Source: Pseudomonas putida (GTDB taxonomy: Bacteria; Pseudomonadota; Gammaproteobacteria; Pseudomonadales; Pseudomonadaceae). Taken from it: a DNA stretch of 64,000 bases. Below, piece by piece: positions 33,617 through 41,744 of this stretch. Numbering within the stretch: position 1 is the stretch's first letter; every line of letters starts with the position of its first letter. A program made the translations under genes and the position numbers. The stretch is taken from contig NZ_JAETZZ010000016.1 of assembly GCF_022627325.1 (NCBI RefSeq), positions 62,001-126,000 of the forward strand, given 5' to 3'. The notes under the pieces were generated by a model. That model did no database searches. It worked only from the letters and a program-made list of their open reading frames with translations, and was not told where the DNA came from.

Positions 33617-33645
33617 CGCCCGGCTTTTGCCGGGCGTTTTCGTTT
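33617..33645 (+). terminator. Terminator after phoU
   Basis: CGCCCGGC-TTTT-GCCGGGCG followed by TTTTCGTTT is a classical rho-independent terminator 20 nt past phoU. Confidence 0.9.
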
Positions 33646-33762
33646 GCGCTTGAGCAGTCAGCAGGCACCCGCGAACGATGCAAAGAAGTCCCGGCGTGAT
33701 CCAGGTGTTGGCAAATGGCCACCAATCGGCGGTAGGCTAGTCGGGATTCAAGAGGAGTATCG

Positions 33763-34674
33763 ATGAGTAAAGTCAATGTGCTGGTCGTGGATGACGCCCC
33801 GTTCATCCGTGATCTGGTGAGGAAGTGCCTGCGTAATGCCTTCCCGGGCATGGTCATCGAAGATGCGGTGAACGGCCGCAAGGCCATGGCCATGCTGGCC
33901 AAGGAAACCTTCGACCTGGTGCTGTGCGACTGGGAAATGCCCGAGATGTCCGGCCTTGAGCTGCTGACCTGGTGCCGCCAGCAGCCAGAGATGAAGAGCC
34001 TGCAGTTCATCATGGTGACCAGCCGCGGCGACAAGGAAAACGTCATCCAGGCCATCCAGGCGGGCGTCTCCGATTTTGTCGGTAAGCCGTTCACCAACGA
34101 ACAGCTGCTGACCAAAGTGAAGAAGGCCCTGACCAAGATCGGCAAGCTTGAAAGCTTGGTAGCCGGTGGTCAGGCGCGGGTGAATTCGGCGTTCGCCAAC
34201 GATTCGTTGAGCGCGCTGACCGGGGGCAAACCTGAAGCGGTCAAGGCCACGCCTGCTGCCGCTGCTGCCGCTGCGCCGGCCAAGCCATTGATCAATGCAC
34301 CCAAACCGCAGACGGCTGCTGCGGCCGCCGCGCAGACCGGGCGTGGTCAAGGCCAGCTGCGCCTTTCCAGTGGTACTCAGCCTTGTGTGATCAAGGCGTT
34401 GAGCCTCAAAGAGGCGCTGCTGGTGGTGCGTCGCAGTGCCGTGCTGCCACAGGTGCTCGAAGGCGCTGTGCTGGACCTGGAGCAGGGCGAGAGCGCTGAA
34501 GTCGCTCGCCTGAACGGTTACCTGCATGCCATTGCAGCATTGGAGCCGAAACCTGAGAGCGACTGGCTGCAACTGACCTTCAAGTTCGTCGACCAGGATG
34601 CGCAGAAGCTCGACTACCTGTCGCGGCTGATTGCCCGCGGCACCGCGCAGAAGCACTTCACTCCCGGCGCTTAG
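33763..34674 (+). CDS. Response regulator with degenerate PilZ-like output domain
   Basis: The start follows AGAGGAG. Residues 1-125 form a CheY-like receiver with acidic pocket D10-D11, phospho-acceptor D56 (VLCDWEMP) and lysine in GKPFTNEQ. An Ala/Pro-rich linker (ATPAAAAAAAPAKP, around residues 165-200) leads to a ~95-residue C-terminal domain that resembles PilZ in size and composition (QLRLSSGTQPCVIKALSLKE) but lacks a clear RxxxR/DxSxxG c-di-GMP motif. No kinase gene is adjacent. It stands alone between phoU and a LytM-type gene. It may act by protein binding rather than DNA binding. Confidence 0.82.
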   Translation: MSKVNVLVVDDAPFIRDLVRKCLRNAFPGMVIEDAVNGRKAMAMLAKETFDLVLCDWEMPEMSGLELLTWCRQQPEMKSLQFIMVTSRGDKENVIQAIQAGVSDFVGKPFTNEQLLTKVKKALTKIGKLESLVAGGQARVNSAFANDSLSALTGGKPEAVKATPAAAAAAAPAKPLINAPKPQTAAAAAAQTGRGQGQLRLSSGTQPCVIKALSLKEALLVVRRSAVLPQVLEGAVLDLEQGESAEVARLNGYLHAIAALEPKPESDWLQLTFKFVDQDAQKLDYLSRLIARGTAQKHFTPGA

Positions 34675-34826
34675 TGCCTCGTACAACGCCCTGGGCCGCT
34701 GCGCGGCCCTTTCGCGGCGCATGGCCGTCATTACAGAACTGCGGCGGTCATCCGACCAACTGTCATACCGCTCCCAGATCCGGCTGCTAGGCTTCGACAG
34801 ACGGTAACTGTCAAAAAGCCACTATC

Positions 34827-35726
34827 ATGCCTGCTGCCCGCTTGCTGCTGCTCTGTACCTTGCTCACGGCCTCGGCGTCGAGCCTGGGCATGACCATCTA
34901 CAAGACCACCGACAATTTCGGCGTGGCGTCCTACTCCGAGCGGCCCAGCCCAGGTGCCAAGGCGCTGGAGCTGGGCGAGCCGATGTTCGAGCAGGTGGAG
35001 GGTCGGGTACGCCTGCAAACCGAGCCATTCCCCGGCGGCGTTCGCTTCCTGGTGCGTAATGAGCTGTATGTGCCCATGCAGGTTGAATTGCGTATCGACC
35101 AGTTGGCTAATGCCTTTGGCGGTAACGGACCGCGGATCGTGCGGGCCGTAGTCGGGCCACGCTCGACTAAGGTGCTCAGTTCTGTATTGGCGGCACCCGG
35201 CGGGCCGCTAAGGTACGCCAGCAAATTTCAGTACGCCATGGGTGATCCCGGCCAGCGTACGCAGGCTTACCGCTACCCGTTCCCTTGGAAGGGCGGCCCT
35301 TTCCGCCTGACTCAAGGCCCCAATGGGCGCTTCAGCCATTACGGCCCCAAGGGCCGTTTTGCCATGGACATCGCCATGCCGGAGGGCACCCCGATCATCG
35401 CGGCCAGGGGTGGGAAGGTAGTGAAGATCGAGAACAGCCAGAGCGGGCGGGGGCCCAACCCCTCGGGCAATTTCGTGCGCATTCTTCACCCGGACGGCAC
35501 GATGGGAGTGTATCTGCACCTGATGCGCGGTTCAGTGGTCGTGGCTGAGGGGCAGCAGGTGGCGTTGGGGCAGGCGTTGGCCAAGTCGGGCAATACCGGC
35601 AACAGCACGGGCCCGCACCTGCATTTCGTGGTGCAGCGCAATGTCGGCTTGGCGCTGGAGTCGATCCCTTTCCAGTTCGACCGGCCGATTGGCGGTTTGC
35701 CGAACTTTACTGCAGGCAATCCATGA
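34827..35726 (+). CDS. Periplasmic M23 (LytM-type) endopeptidase homologue
   Basis: A signal peptide (ends near SASS, residue ~19) is followed by an N-terminal beta domain and a C-terminal LytM domain at about residues 155-290. Zinc ligands are present: H171 and D181 in SHYGPKGRFAMD, and H264-L-H266 with H231 as the likely catalytic histidine. This suggests an active peptidoglycan cross-link hydrolase in the periplasm. The start has no strong ribosome site. It converges on the CNNM-type gene, with a bidirectional terminator between. Confidence 0.9.
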   Translation: MPAARLLLLCTLLTASASSLGMTIYKTTDNFGVASYSERPSPGAKALELGEPMFEQVEGRVRLQTEPFPGGVRFLVRNELYVPMQVELRIDQLANAFGGNGPRIVRAVVGPRSTKVLSSVLAAPGGPLRYASKFQYAMGDPGQRTQAYRYPFPWKGGPFRLTQGPNGRFSHYGPKGRFAMDIAMPEGTPIIAARGGKVVKIENSQSGRGPNPSGNFVRILHPDGTMGVYLHLMRGSVVVAEGQQVALGQALAKSGNTGNSTGPHLHFVVQRNVGLALESIPFQFDRPIGGLPNFTAGNP

Positions 35727-35730
35727 AAGT

Positions 35731-35755
35731 GTCGGGGCCGCAAAGCGGCCCCGAC
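35731..35755. terminator. Bidirectional hairpin terminator
   Basis: GTCGGGGCCGC-AAA-GCGGCCCCGAC is a perfect 11-base-pair hairpin between two converging stop codons. There is no long T-tract on either side. Confidence 0.65.
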
Positions 35756-35759
35756 AGGC

Positions 35760-37100
35760 TCAATCGAGCTTGATCACCTTGGCCAGCACGATCTTGGGCC
35801 CTTTCATCTTCTTGATGATGATGCGCAGGCCTTCGACTTCCAGCACTTCCTCTTCCTCAGGCACACGCTTGAGCGTTTCATAGACAAGCCCGGCCAGGGT
35901 TTCCGCTTCGATGTGGTCAAGGTCGATACCCAGCAGACGCTCCACCTTGAACAGCGGCGTATCGCCACGCACCAGCAGCTTGCCTGGCTGGTAGGCCAGG
36001 ATGCCGCGCTCGGTCTTGCGGTGTTCGTCCTGAATGTCGCCCACCAGCACTTCCAGCACGTCCTCCATGGTCAGGTAGCCGATCACCTTGCCATCGGCTT
36101 CCTCGACCAGCACGAAGTGCGCGCCGCCCTTGCGGAACTGCTCCAGCAACTGAGACAACGGCATGTGCCGCGATACACGCTCCAGCGGGCGCGCCAAGTC
36201 TTCGAGGTCCACGGTTTCGGGCAGGTGCTCGAGTTCGGCCAGTTCCAGCAGCAGGTCCTTGATGTGCAAAAGCCCGGTGAACTCCTCACGTTCGGCATCG
36301 TACAGTGGATAACGGCTGAACTTGTGGCGGCGCACCAGGGCCAGGATTTCCTTGAGTGGCGCATGGGCGTCGATGCTGATCATGTCTTCGCGCGAGTTGG
36401 CCCAGTCGACCACTTCCAGCTCGCCCATCTCCACGGCCGAGGCCAGCACACGCATGCCTTGGTCGCTCGGGTCCTGGCCACGGCTGGAGTGCAGGATCAG
36501 CTTGAGCTCTTCACGGCTGTAATGGTGCTCGTGGTGCGGGCCAGGCTCGCCCTGGCCGGCAAAGCGCAGGATGGTGTTGGCACTGGCATTGAGCAGGTAG
36601 ATGGCCGGGTACATCAACCAGTAGAACAGGTAAAGCGGTACCGCAGTCCACAGCGACAGCAGTTCGGGCTTGCGGATCGCCCAGGATTTGGGCGCAAGCT
36701 CACCGACCACGATGTGCAGGTACGAAATGACGAAGAAGGCGACGAAGAACGAAACACCCTTGATCAACTCGGGCGTGTCCACGCCCAGGTACGCCAGCAA
36801 CGGCTCGAGCAGGTGGGCGAATGCCGGCTCACCGACCCAGCCAAGGCCCAGGGAGGCGAGGGTGATACCCAGCTGGCAGGCCGACAGGTAGGCGTCGAGC
36901 TGGTTGTGTACCTTGCGCAGGATGCTGCCACGCCAGCCGTGCTGCTCGGCAATGGATTCGACACGGGTGGAGCGCAGCTTGACCATGGCGAACTCGGCGG
37001 CTACGAAGAAGCCGTTGAGCAGCACCAGGAACAGGGCGAAGAGAATCATGCCGAAATCGGCGAATAACGAGGTGAGGCTGATACCAGGGGAAGGGTCCAT
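35760..37100 (-). CDS. CNNM/CorC-type membrane protein with CBS domains (UPF0053)
   Basis: The ATG at 37100 gives 446 residues. A DUF21 membrane domain with four helices (residues ~10-180; LNGFFVAAEFAMVKLR and SYLHIVVGELAPKSWAIR) is followed by paired CBS domains (about 215-345; FSRYPLYDAEREEFTGLLHI, MTMEDVLEVLVG-like segment) and a C-terminal CorC_HlyC domain. The family is linked to Mg2+ or Co2+ efflux and is often misnamed hemolysin. It lies downstream of phoR on the same strand but beyond a strong terminator. Confidence 0.92.
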   Translation of the reverse strand: MDPSPGISLTSLFADFGMILFALFLVLLNGFFVAAEFAMVKLRSTRVESIAEQHGWRGSILRKVHNQLDAYLSACQLGITLASLGLGWVGEPAFAHLLEPLLAYLGVDTPELIKGVSFFVAFFVISYLHIVVGELAPKSWAIRKPELLSLWTAVPLYLFYWLMYPAIYLLNASANTILRFAGQGEPGPHHEHHYSREELKLILHSSRGQDPSDQGMRVLASAVEMGELEVVDWANSREDMISIDAHAPLKEILALVRRHKFSRYPLYDAEREEFTGLLHIKDLLLELAELEHLPETVDLEDLARPLERVSRHMPLSQLLEQFRKGGAHFVLVEEADGKVIGYLTMEDVLEVLVGDIQDEHRKTERGILAYQPGKLLVRGDTPLFKVERLLGIDLDHIEAETLAGLVYETLKRVPEEEEVLEVEGLRIIIKKMKGPKIVLAKVIKLD

Positions 37101-37138
37101 GATGGATTTTTTACGGGGTCCGTCTTTGGGAAAGGTTA

Positions 37139-37166
37139 GAAAAAAAGTGCCAGCTTTTGCTGGCAC
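37139..37166 (-). terminator. Terminator after phoBR
   Basis: On the minus strand GTGCCAGC-AAAA-GCTGGCAC is followed by seven T residues. It lies 51 nt past the phoR stop and upstream of the CNNM-type gene. Confidence 0.9.
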
Positions 37167-37217
37167 AGGGGGCTCAATGTAGCGGCTGGGGCAGCAAAAG
37201 CAAAGTGGCCCTTGGAA

Positions 37218-38525
37218 TCACGCGTGAGCGTCAGCCAGTTGTGCAGGGGCGAAGTGGCAGGTGAAGGTGCTGCCATGGCCCGGTACGCTGCTGATCTCAA
37301 GGCGCCCGCGATGGCGCATGAGCACATGCTTGACGATCGCCAGCCCCAGGCCCGTGCCTCCTGTGGTGGAGGCGCGGCTGGAGTCGACGCGATAAAAACG
37401 TTCGGTCAGGCGCGGCAGGTGCTTGGCGTCTATTCCGACACCCGAGTCCTGCACCGTCAGGTGAGCGCCCTCGGCGTCGGCCCACCAACGGATACGAATC
37501 TTGCCTTCGTCCTGGGTGTACTTCACCGCGTTGAACACCAGGTTGGAGAAAGCGCTGCGCAACTCCGACTCGCTGCCTTTGAGGCGCAGGCCCGGCGTGG
37601 CCTCCAGGGTAATGTGCTGGTTGCGTGGCCCGGACAGCGCCTGGGCGTCGCTCATGATCGCACCGAGCAGTGCGTCGACTGCCACCGGCTGGTTGTCCGA
37701 TGGATAATCGGTGGCTTCCAGCTTGGCCAGCAGCAGCAGGTCGTTGAGCAGGGCCTGCATGCGCGAGCCTTGCTGGCTCATCTGCTGCAGCGCCCGGTTC
37801 CAGCGCGGGTTCACGTCTTCGACGTTATCCAGCAGGGTTTCCAGGTACCCTGCAATCACCGTCAGGGGTGTACGCAACTCGTGCGATACGTTGGCCACGA
37901 AGTCTTTGCGCATCTGTTCGAGTTGATGGATGCGGGTAACGTCGCGCACCAGCATCAGGTGCTCATTGTTGCCGTAGCGTGTGAGGTGCAGCTGCACGCG
38001 CATGCGGTCATTGATGGGGGAGGGAATTTCCAGCGGTTCGGCGAAGTTATGCGACTCGAAGTATTCCTTGAAGCGTGGGTGGCGTACGAGGTTGGTGACC
38101 GGTTGGCCGCCATCTTGCGGGGTCTTGAAGCCCAGCAGGGTTTCTGCGGCGCGGTTCCACCATTCCAGGTTGCCGTCGCTGTCGAGCATGATCACCGCGT
38201 CGCGCAGGGCGGCCGTTGACTCCTGCACCCGGTCGATCACTGCCTGCAAGCGGCCGCGTACGCGCTGGTCGCGGCGTTGCAGGTGATAGATGCTGTCGAA
38301 CACTTCGCCCCACAGGCCGTAGCCGTCGGGGGGCGCTTCGTCGGGCTGATGGTTGCGCAGCCAGTCGTGCAGGCGCAGCAACTGTTTGAGGGTCCAGCCC
38401 AGGTAAAGGCCCAGGCCAATGGCCAGGCTCCAGCCGTAATAACCACTGACCAGGCCGCCTATCAGGCAGACAGTGATCATCAGCAGCAGGTGGCGAATCA
38501 GGGTTGCGTGCCAGTTCTGGTTCAA
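37218..38525 (-). CDS. phoR: Phosphate-regulon sensor histidine kinase
   Basis: PhoR phosphorylates PhoB when phosphate is low. The start appears to be a TTG at 38525 (AAGGAT lies seven bases upstream), giving 435 residues. Two N-terminal helices (about 9-27 and 30-48) are followed by a PAS domain (about 95-200), the H-box VSHELRTP with H215, and the ATPase boxes (N: NLVFNAVKYT; G1: DSGVGID; G2: GGTGLGLAI). It follows phoB after a 129 nt gap filled with heptamer repeats. Confidence 0.96.
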   Translation of the reverse strand: MNQNWHATLIRHLLLMITVCLIGGLVSGYYGWSLAIGLGLYLGWTLKQLLRLHDWLRNHQPDEAPPDGYGLWGEVFDSIYHLQRRDQRVRGRLQAVIDRVQESTAALRDAVIMLDSDGNLEWWNRAAETLLGFKTPQDGGQPVTNLVRHPRFKEYFESHNFAEPLEIPSPINDRMRVQLHLTRYGNNEHLMLVRDVTRIHQLEQMRKDFVANVSHELRTPLTVIAGYLETLLDNVEDVNPRWNRALQQMSQQGSRMQALLNDLLLLAKLEATDYPSDNQPVAVDALLGAIMSDAQALSGPRNQHITLEATPGLRLKGSESELRSAFSNLVFNAVKYTQDEGKIRIRWWADAEGAHLTVQDSGVGIDAKHLPRLTERFYRVDSSRASTTGGTGLGLAIVKHVLMRHRGRLEISSVPGHGSTFTCHFAPAQLADAHA

Positions 38526-38544
38526 TTGACAGATCCTTCGGATC

Positions 38545-38658
38545 CAGCTGCAAGCTGCAAGCTACAAGCTGCAAGAAGAAGCGGATCGGTGATGCTGATA
38601 GTCCTTTTCTAGCCTGGAAGCTGCTCGCTTTTGCTTGCAGCTTGCAGCTTGCAGCTAG
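38545..38658 (-). repeat. Heptamer arrays forming a hairpin between phoB and phoR
   Basis: The arms at 38545-38575 and 38634-38658 are made of GCAAGCT/CTTGCAG heptamers and pair over more than 20 bases with one mismatch. The right arm overlaps the phoB stop codon. The loop is about 58 bases. The array is of the same type as the two in the pst operon. Confidence 0.85.
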
Positions 38659-39344
38659 CTCTTGGTCGAGAAGCGGTAGCCAGTGCCCCGGACGGTTTGT
38701 ACCAGATTTTCGTAGGCTTCACCCAGTGCCTTGCGCAGGCGGCGGATGTGCACATCCACGGTGCGTTCCTCGACATAGACGTTGCCGCCCCAGACCTGGT
38801 CGAGCAACTGGCCCCGGGTGTAGGCGCGTTCCTGGTGGGTCATGAAGAACTGCAGCAGGCGGTATTCGGTGGGGCCCATCTCGGCCGGCTTGCCGTCGAT
38901 GGTCACGCGGTGGCTGATCGGGTCCAGCAGCAGGCCGCCGACTTCGATAGGGGCCTCGCTGTCGCTCGGGCCGGCACGACGCAGCACGGCTTTCAGGCGT
39001 GCTACCAGCTCGCGAGGCGAAAAAGGTTTGGTGATGTAGTCGTCGGCGCCGACTTCCAGGCCCTGGATCTTGTTGTCCTCTTCGCCTTTGGCGGTGAGCA
39101 TGATGATCGGAATATCGCCGGTGAGTTCATCGCGCTTGAGGCGGCGCGCCAACTCGATGCCGGAAGTGCCCGGGAGCATCCAGTCGAGCAGGATCAGGTC
39201 CGGTTTACGGTCGACGATGATTGCGTGGGCCTGTTGCGAGTTCTCGGCTTCCAGGCAGTCATAGCCGGCCATTTCCAATGCAACGGCGATCATCTCGCGA
39301 ATGGGCGCTTCGTCGTCGACGATCAGAATGTTTCTGCCAACCAT
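38655..39344 (-). CDS. phoB: Phosphate-regulon response regulator
   Basis: PhoB activates pst and other Pho genes when phosphorylated. The ATG at 39344 follows AGGAGAGG. The 229-residue protein has a receiver domain with D10-D11, phospho-acceptor D54 (LLDWMLPG) and the TKPFSPREL lysine, and an OmpR-type winged helix (about 130-229; YTRGQLLDQVWG and EERTVDVHIRRLRKAL). It is the probable ligand of the Pho boxes in this window and may control itself through the one upstream. Confidence 0.98.
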   Translation of the reverse strand: MVGRNILIVDDEAPIREMIAVALEMAGYDCLEAENSQQAHAIIVDRKPDLILLDWMLPGTSGIELARRLKRDELTGDIPIIMLTAKGEEDNKIQGLEVGADDYITKPFSPRELVARLKAVLRRAGPSDSEAPIEVGGLLLDPISHRVTIDGKPAEMGPTEYRLLQFFMTHQERAYTRGQLLDQVWGGNVYVEERTVDVHIRRLRKALGEAYENLVQTVRGTGYRFSTKS

Positions 39345-39397
39345 GCTTTGAACCTCTCCTGGAATTTCGGGGCTGGCCCGCATTAGATAACGGAATT

Positions 39398-39415
39398 ATT
39401 GCAGCTGTGTGACAG
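39398..39415 (-). promoter_or_regulatory. Candidate Pho box upstream of phoB
   Basis: On the minus strand CTGTCAC-ACAG-CTGCAAT keeps the 7-4-7 layout; the second half-site is degenerate. It lies 54 bp before phoB with TTATCT as a possible -10, fitting autoregulation. Confidence 0.5.
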
Positions 39416-39519
39416 GGCGTTGGCCATTCTGGCGACTTCGCATGACTGGACTAGGCTTGCAGAGGCCGCTGCGGCGGCTGTGCGAACTCATTCCACCCCC
39501 CGAATACAAGGTGATTCCA

Positions 39520-39891
39520 ATGACACGACACACGCTGAGCTGGATGGCCCTCTGCGCTGCGCTGGCACTGCCCGGAGTAGCGTCGGCCCACCATGCCATG
39601 GAAAAGGACGGCATGTGGGTCGATCACGCGGGCATGACGCTGTACACCTTCGACAAGGATGCTGGCGGCAAGTCGATGTGCAATGGCGAGTGCGCTAGCA
39701 ACTGGCCGCCGCTGCTGGTCAAGGCCGACGACGAGCCTGCCAAGGGCAAGTGGTCGGTGGTGATGCGCGACGATGGCAAGAAGCAGTGGGCGTATGACGG
39801 CAAGCCCCTGTATACCTTCGTCAAGGACAAGAAGGCTGGAGACATGACCGGTGATGGTTTGAAAGACGTCTGGCACGTCGCCAAGCCTTGA
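39520..39891 (+). CDS. Secreted repeat protein of the COG4315 / lipoprotein-15 type
   Basis: The ATG at 39520 starts a signal peptide ending VASA (residue ~23). The mature ~100 residues hold two copies of the family repeat, GMTLYTFDKDAGGKSMCNGECASNWPP and GKPLYTFVKDKKAGD in outline, with a cysteine pair in the first. It ends GLKDVWHVAKP, the standard family ending. The function is not known; members are small periplasmic or secreted proteins. There is no lipobox. Confidence 0.87.
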   Translation: MTRHTLSWMALCAALALPGVASAHHAMEKDGMWVDHAGMTLYTFDKDAGGKSMCNGECASNWPPLLVKADDEPAKGKWSVVMRDDGKKQWAYDGKPLYTFVKDKKAGDMTGDGLKDVWHVAKP

Positions 39892-39899
39892 GACCGCCA

Positions 39900-39916
39900 G
39901 GGCCGCGTTGCGGCCC
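39900..39916. terminator. Hairpin between convergent COG4315 gene and ubiA
   Basis: GGGCCGC-GTT-GCGGCCC followed by a REP-like CGGCAAGCCGGC stretch lies between the two stop codons. It is a probable bidirectional transcription end. Confidence 0.5.
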
Positions 39917-39963
39917 AATCGTCGGCAAGCCGGCTCGCACAGGGTGGCTTGCCGGGGTTGTGG

Positions 39964-40854
39964 TCAGCGCAGGGCGTAATCGAGCACCACGCCCATGAAC
40001 ACCAGCAGCCCCGCCCAGTGGTTGTGCAGAAACGCCTTAAAGCACGACTCCCTGTCCAGCTTGCGCGTCGACCAGTATTCCCAGGCAAAGCACAGTGCGG
40101 CCCCCAGCAGCCCGAGGTGGAACCAGCCACCTAGCTCGAAGCGGCTCCCCGCCAGTAACAGGCAGCCCAGCGACAGCATCTGCAGGGTCAGAATGATCAC
40201 CCGGTCGGATTCGCCGAACAGGATCGCAGTCGATTTCACCCCGATTTTCAGGTCATCGTCCCGGTCGACCATGGCGTAGTAGGTATCGTAGCCCACCGTC
40301 CACAGCAGGTTGGCGATGTACAGCAGCCAGGCGCTGGCCGGCAACTCGCCGCCGGCGGCGGTGAAGGCCATGGGGATGCCCCAGGAATACGCGGCCCCCA
40401 GCACCACCTGCGGGTAATAGGTGTAGCGCTTCATGAACGGGTAACAGGACGCCAACGCCACTGCACCGAATGACAGCCACACGGTCCTGCTGTTGGTGCA
40501 AAGCACCAGCAGGAAGCTCACTGCCACCAGGATCGCAAACAGCGCCAGGGCTTCGCGTGGCGTGACCCGGCCACTGGCCAGTGGCCTGTCGGCGGTACGT
40601 TTGACGTGGCCATCGACCTTGCGGTCAGCGAAGTCATTGATGCAGCAGCCAGCGGCACGCATCAGTACGACGCCCAGGCCGAAGATAAGTACGTTGGCCA
40701 AGGTTGGCGAACCCAGCCCTGCGATCCACACCGCCGTCAGGGTAGGCCACAGCAGCAGGTAGATGCCGATCGGCCGGTCCATGCGGCTGAGCTGGATGAA
40801 GTCCCACGCGCGCGGGTGCACGCGGTTGAGCGACTTGAGCAGTTGCAGGTACAT
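39964..40854 (-). CDS. ubiA: 4-hydroxybenzoate octaprenyltransferase
   Basis: Attaches the polyprenyl tail to 4-hydroxybenzoate in ubiquinone synthesis at the inner membrane. The start at 40854 shares bases with the ubiC stop (TGATG), giving 296 residues. The two aspartate-rich prenyl sites are NDFADRKVD at 73-81 and DRDDD at 197-201, with about eight helices. It takes the product of UbiC directly. Confidence 0.97.
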   Translation of the reverse strand: MYLQLLKSLNRVHPRAWDFIQLSRMDRPIGIYLLLWPTLTAVWIAGLGSPTLANVLIFGLGVVLMRAAGCCINDFADRKVDGHVKRTADRPLASGRVTPREALALFAILVAVSFLLVLCTNSRTVWLSFGAVALASCYPFMKRYTYYPQVVLGAAYSWGIPMAFTAAGGELPASAWLLYIANLLWTVGYDTYYAMVDRDDDLKIGVKSTAILFGESDRVIILTLQMLSLGCLLLAGSRFELGGWFHLGLLGAALCFAWEYWSTRKLDRESCFKAFLHNHWAGLLVFMGVVLDYALR

Positions 40855-41411
40855 CAGCGGTTTTCCTCCTTGGCTGCTTGCCACAGTGCCGGCAGGAATA
40901 CTTCGGCCACCAGCAGGTCGAGGCCGTCGCGTTCAAAGCGCGAACGTCGCCCCCACAGGCCGTCATGGGCAACCTCGGCGGGCAGCCAGGCCTGTGGATA
41001 ACTACCCACTTCGATAGGATGGCGGATGAACGCCTGGTCGCAGAACAGCAATTCCCCCAGCGACCGGCTGCCGAGGGTTTCCAGGTCCAGGCCGCCGCGC
41101 TCTAGCGCCTGACGGCTGGCCACGCTGCGGGCGAACACCCAAGGCAGGCCATGGCCGCGCAGGTACACCTCGCGTACCCAGCCTTCGGCGCCTGGGGCGA
41201 TGCCCAGTGCCAGGCACTCGTCATCGCGCAGTGGCTGCCAGCCTTCGAACAGGGGGGTAACGCTGAATTGGCCGCTGGACAGGCGGGTCAGGCGGCGAGT
41301 CAGAGAACCTTCATCGAACAGCCAGTCGTGGGTGTGCTGGTCGATATCGGTCGCCAGCTGTGAAGACGCCAGCCACGCGACAGCGGCTGCTTGCGGGGAT
41401 TCGTACGACAC
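40854..41411 (-). CDS. ubiC: Chorismate pyruvate-lyase
   Basis: Splits chorismate into 4-hydroxybenzoate and pyruvate, the first step of ubiquinone synthesis. The GTG start at 41411 begins SYESPQAAAVAWL, the N-terminus I recall for the P. putida enzyme; there is no strong ribosome site. The 185-residue protein has VREVYLRGHGLPWVFARS with the conserved arginine and GELLFCDQAFIRHP near the active site. It is coupled to ubiA by a one-base overlap. Confidence 0.95.
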   Translation of the reverse strand: MSYESPQAAAVAWLASSQLATDIDQHTHDWLFDEGSLTRRLTRLSSGQFSVTPLFEGWQPLRDDECLALGIAPGAEGWVREVYLRGHGLPWVFARSVASRQALERGGLDLETLGSRSLGELLFCDQAFIRHPIEVGSYPQAWLPAEVAHDGLWGRRSRFERDGLDLLVAEVFLPALWQAAKEENR

Positions 41412-41542
41412 GTCGGTATGCTTGATTACAGCCAGAGAGGCGGCGAGCTTAGCATGATTGCCCCAACTGCTTGCATAATGCCCGCGTAAGGGCCCTGAGC
41501 CCGAATGACAAAGCCTGAGCCTGCAGCGAGGAACGACAAATC

Positions 41543-41710
41543 ATGAAGAAGTGGCAGTGTATTGTCTGTGGCCTGATCTACGACGAGGCCCAAGGGTGGC
41601 CGGATGACGGCATCGCGCCGGGTACGCGCTGGGAGGATGTGCCACAAGATTGGCTGTGCCCCGATTGCGGCGTTGGCAAAAGCGACTTTGAAATGATCGC
41701 CATCGGCTGA
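41543..41710 (+). CDS. Rubredoxin
   Basis: This 55-residue electron carrier is too short for many gene finders. It starts MKKWQCIVCGLIYDEAQG, and the iron is held by the two CxxC(G) pairs, C6/C9 and C39/C42 (LCPDCG). The PDDGIAPGTRWEDVP segment is typical. The ribosome site is GAGGAACG. It lies 34 nt before the rubredoxin reductase gene, so NADH electrons can pass from the reductase to it and on to an oxygenase or a stress protein. Confidence 0.97.
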   Translation: MKKWQCIVCGLIYDEAQGWPDDGIAPGTRWEDVPQDWLCPDCGVGKSDFEMIAIG

Positions 41711-41744
41711 TCGCAATGCTGTTCAACCAAGAGGAAAGCACGAC

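Noticed and set aside
34741..34826. Pho box before the LytM-type gene
   Set aside because: Only isolated CTGTCA half-sites are present, without the 7-4-7 spacing.
40854..41411. Alternative longer start for ubiC
   Set aside because: No ATG or GTG with a ribosome site exists upstream in frame, and the GTG matches the family N-terminus.
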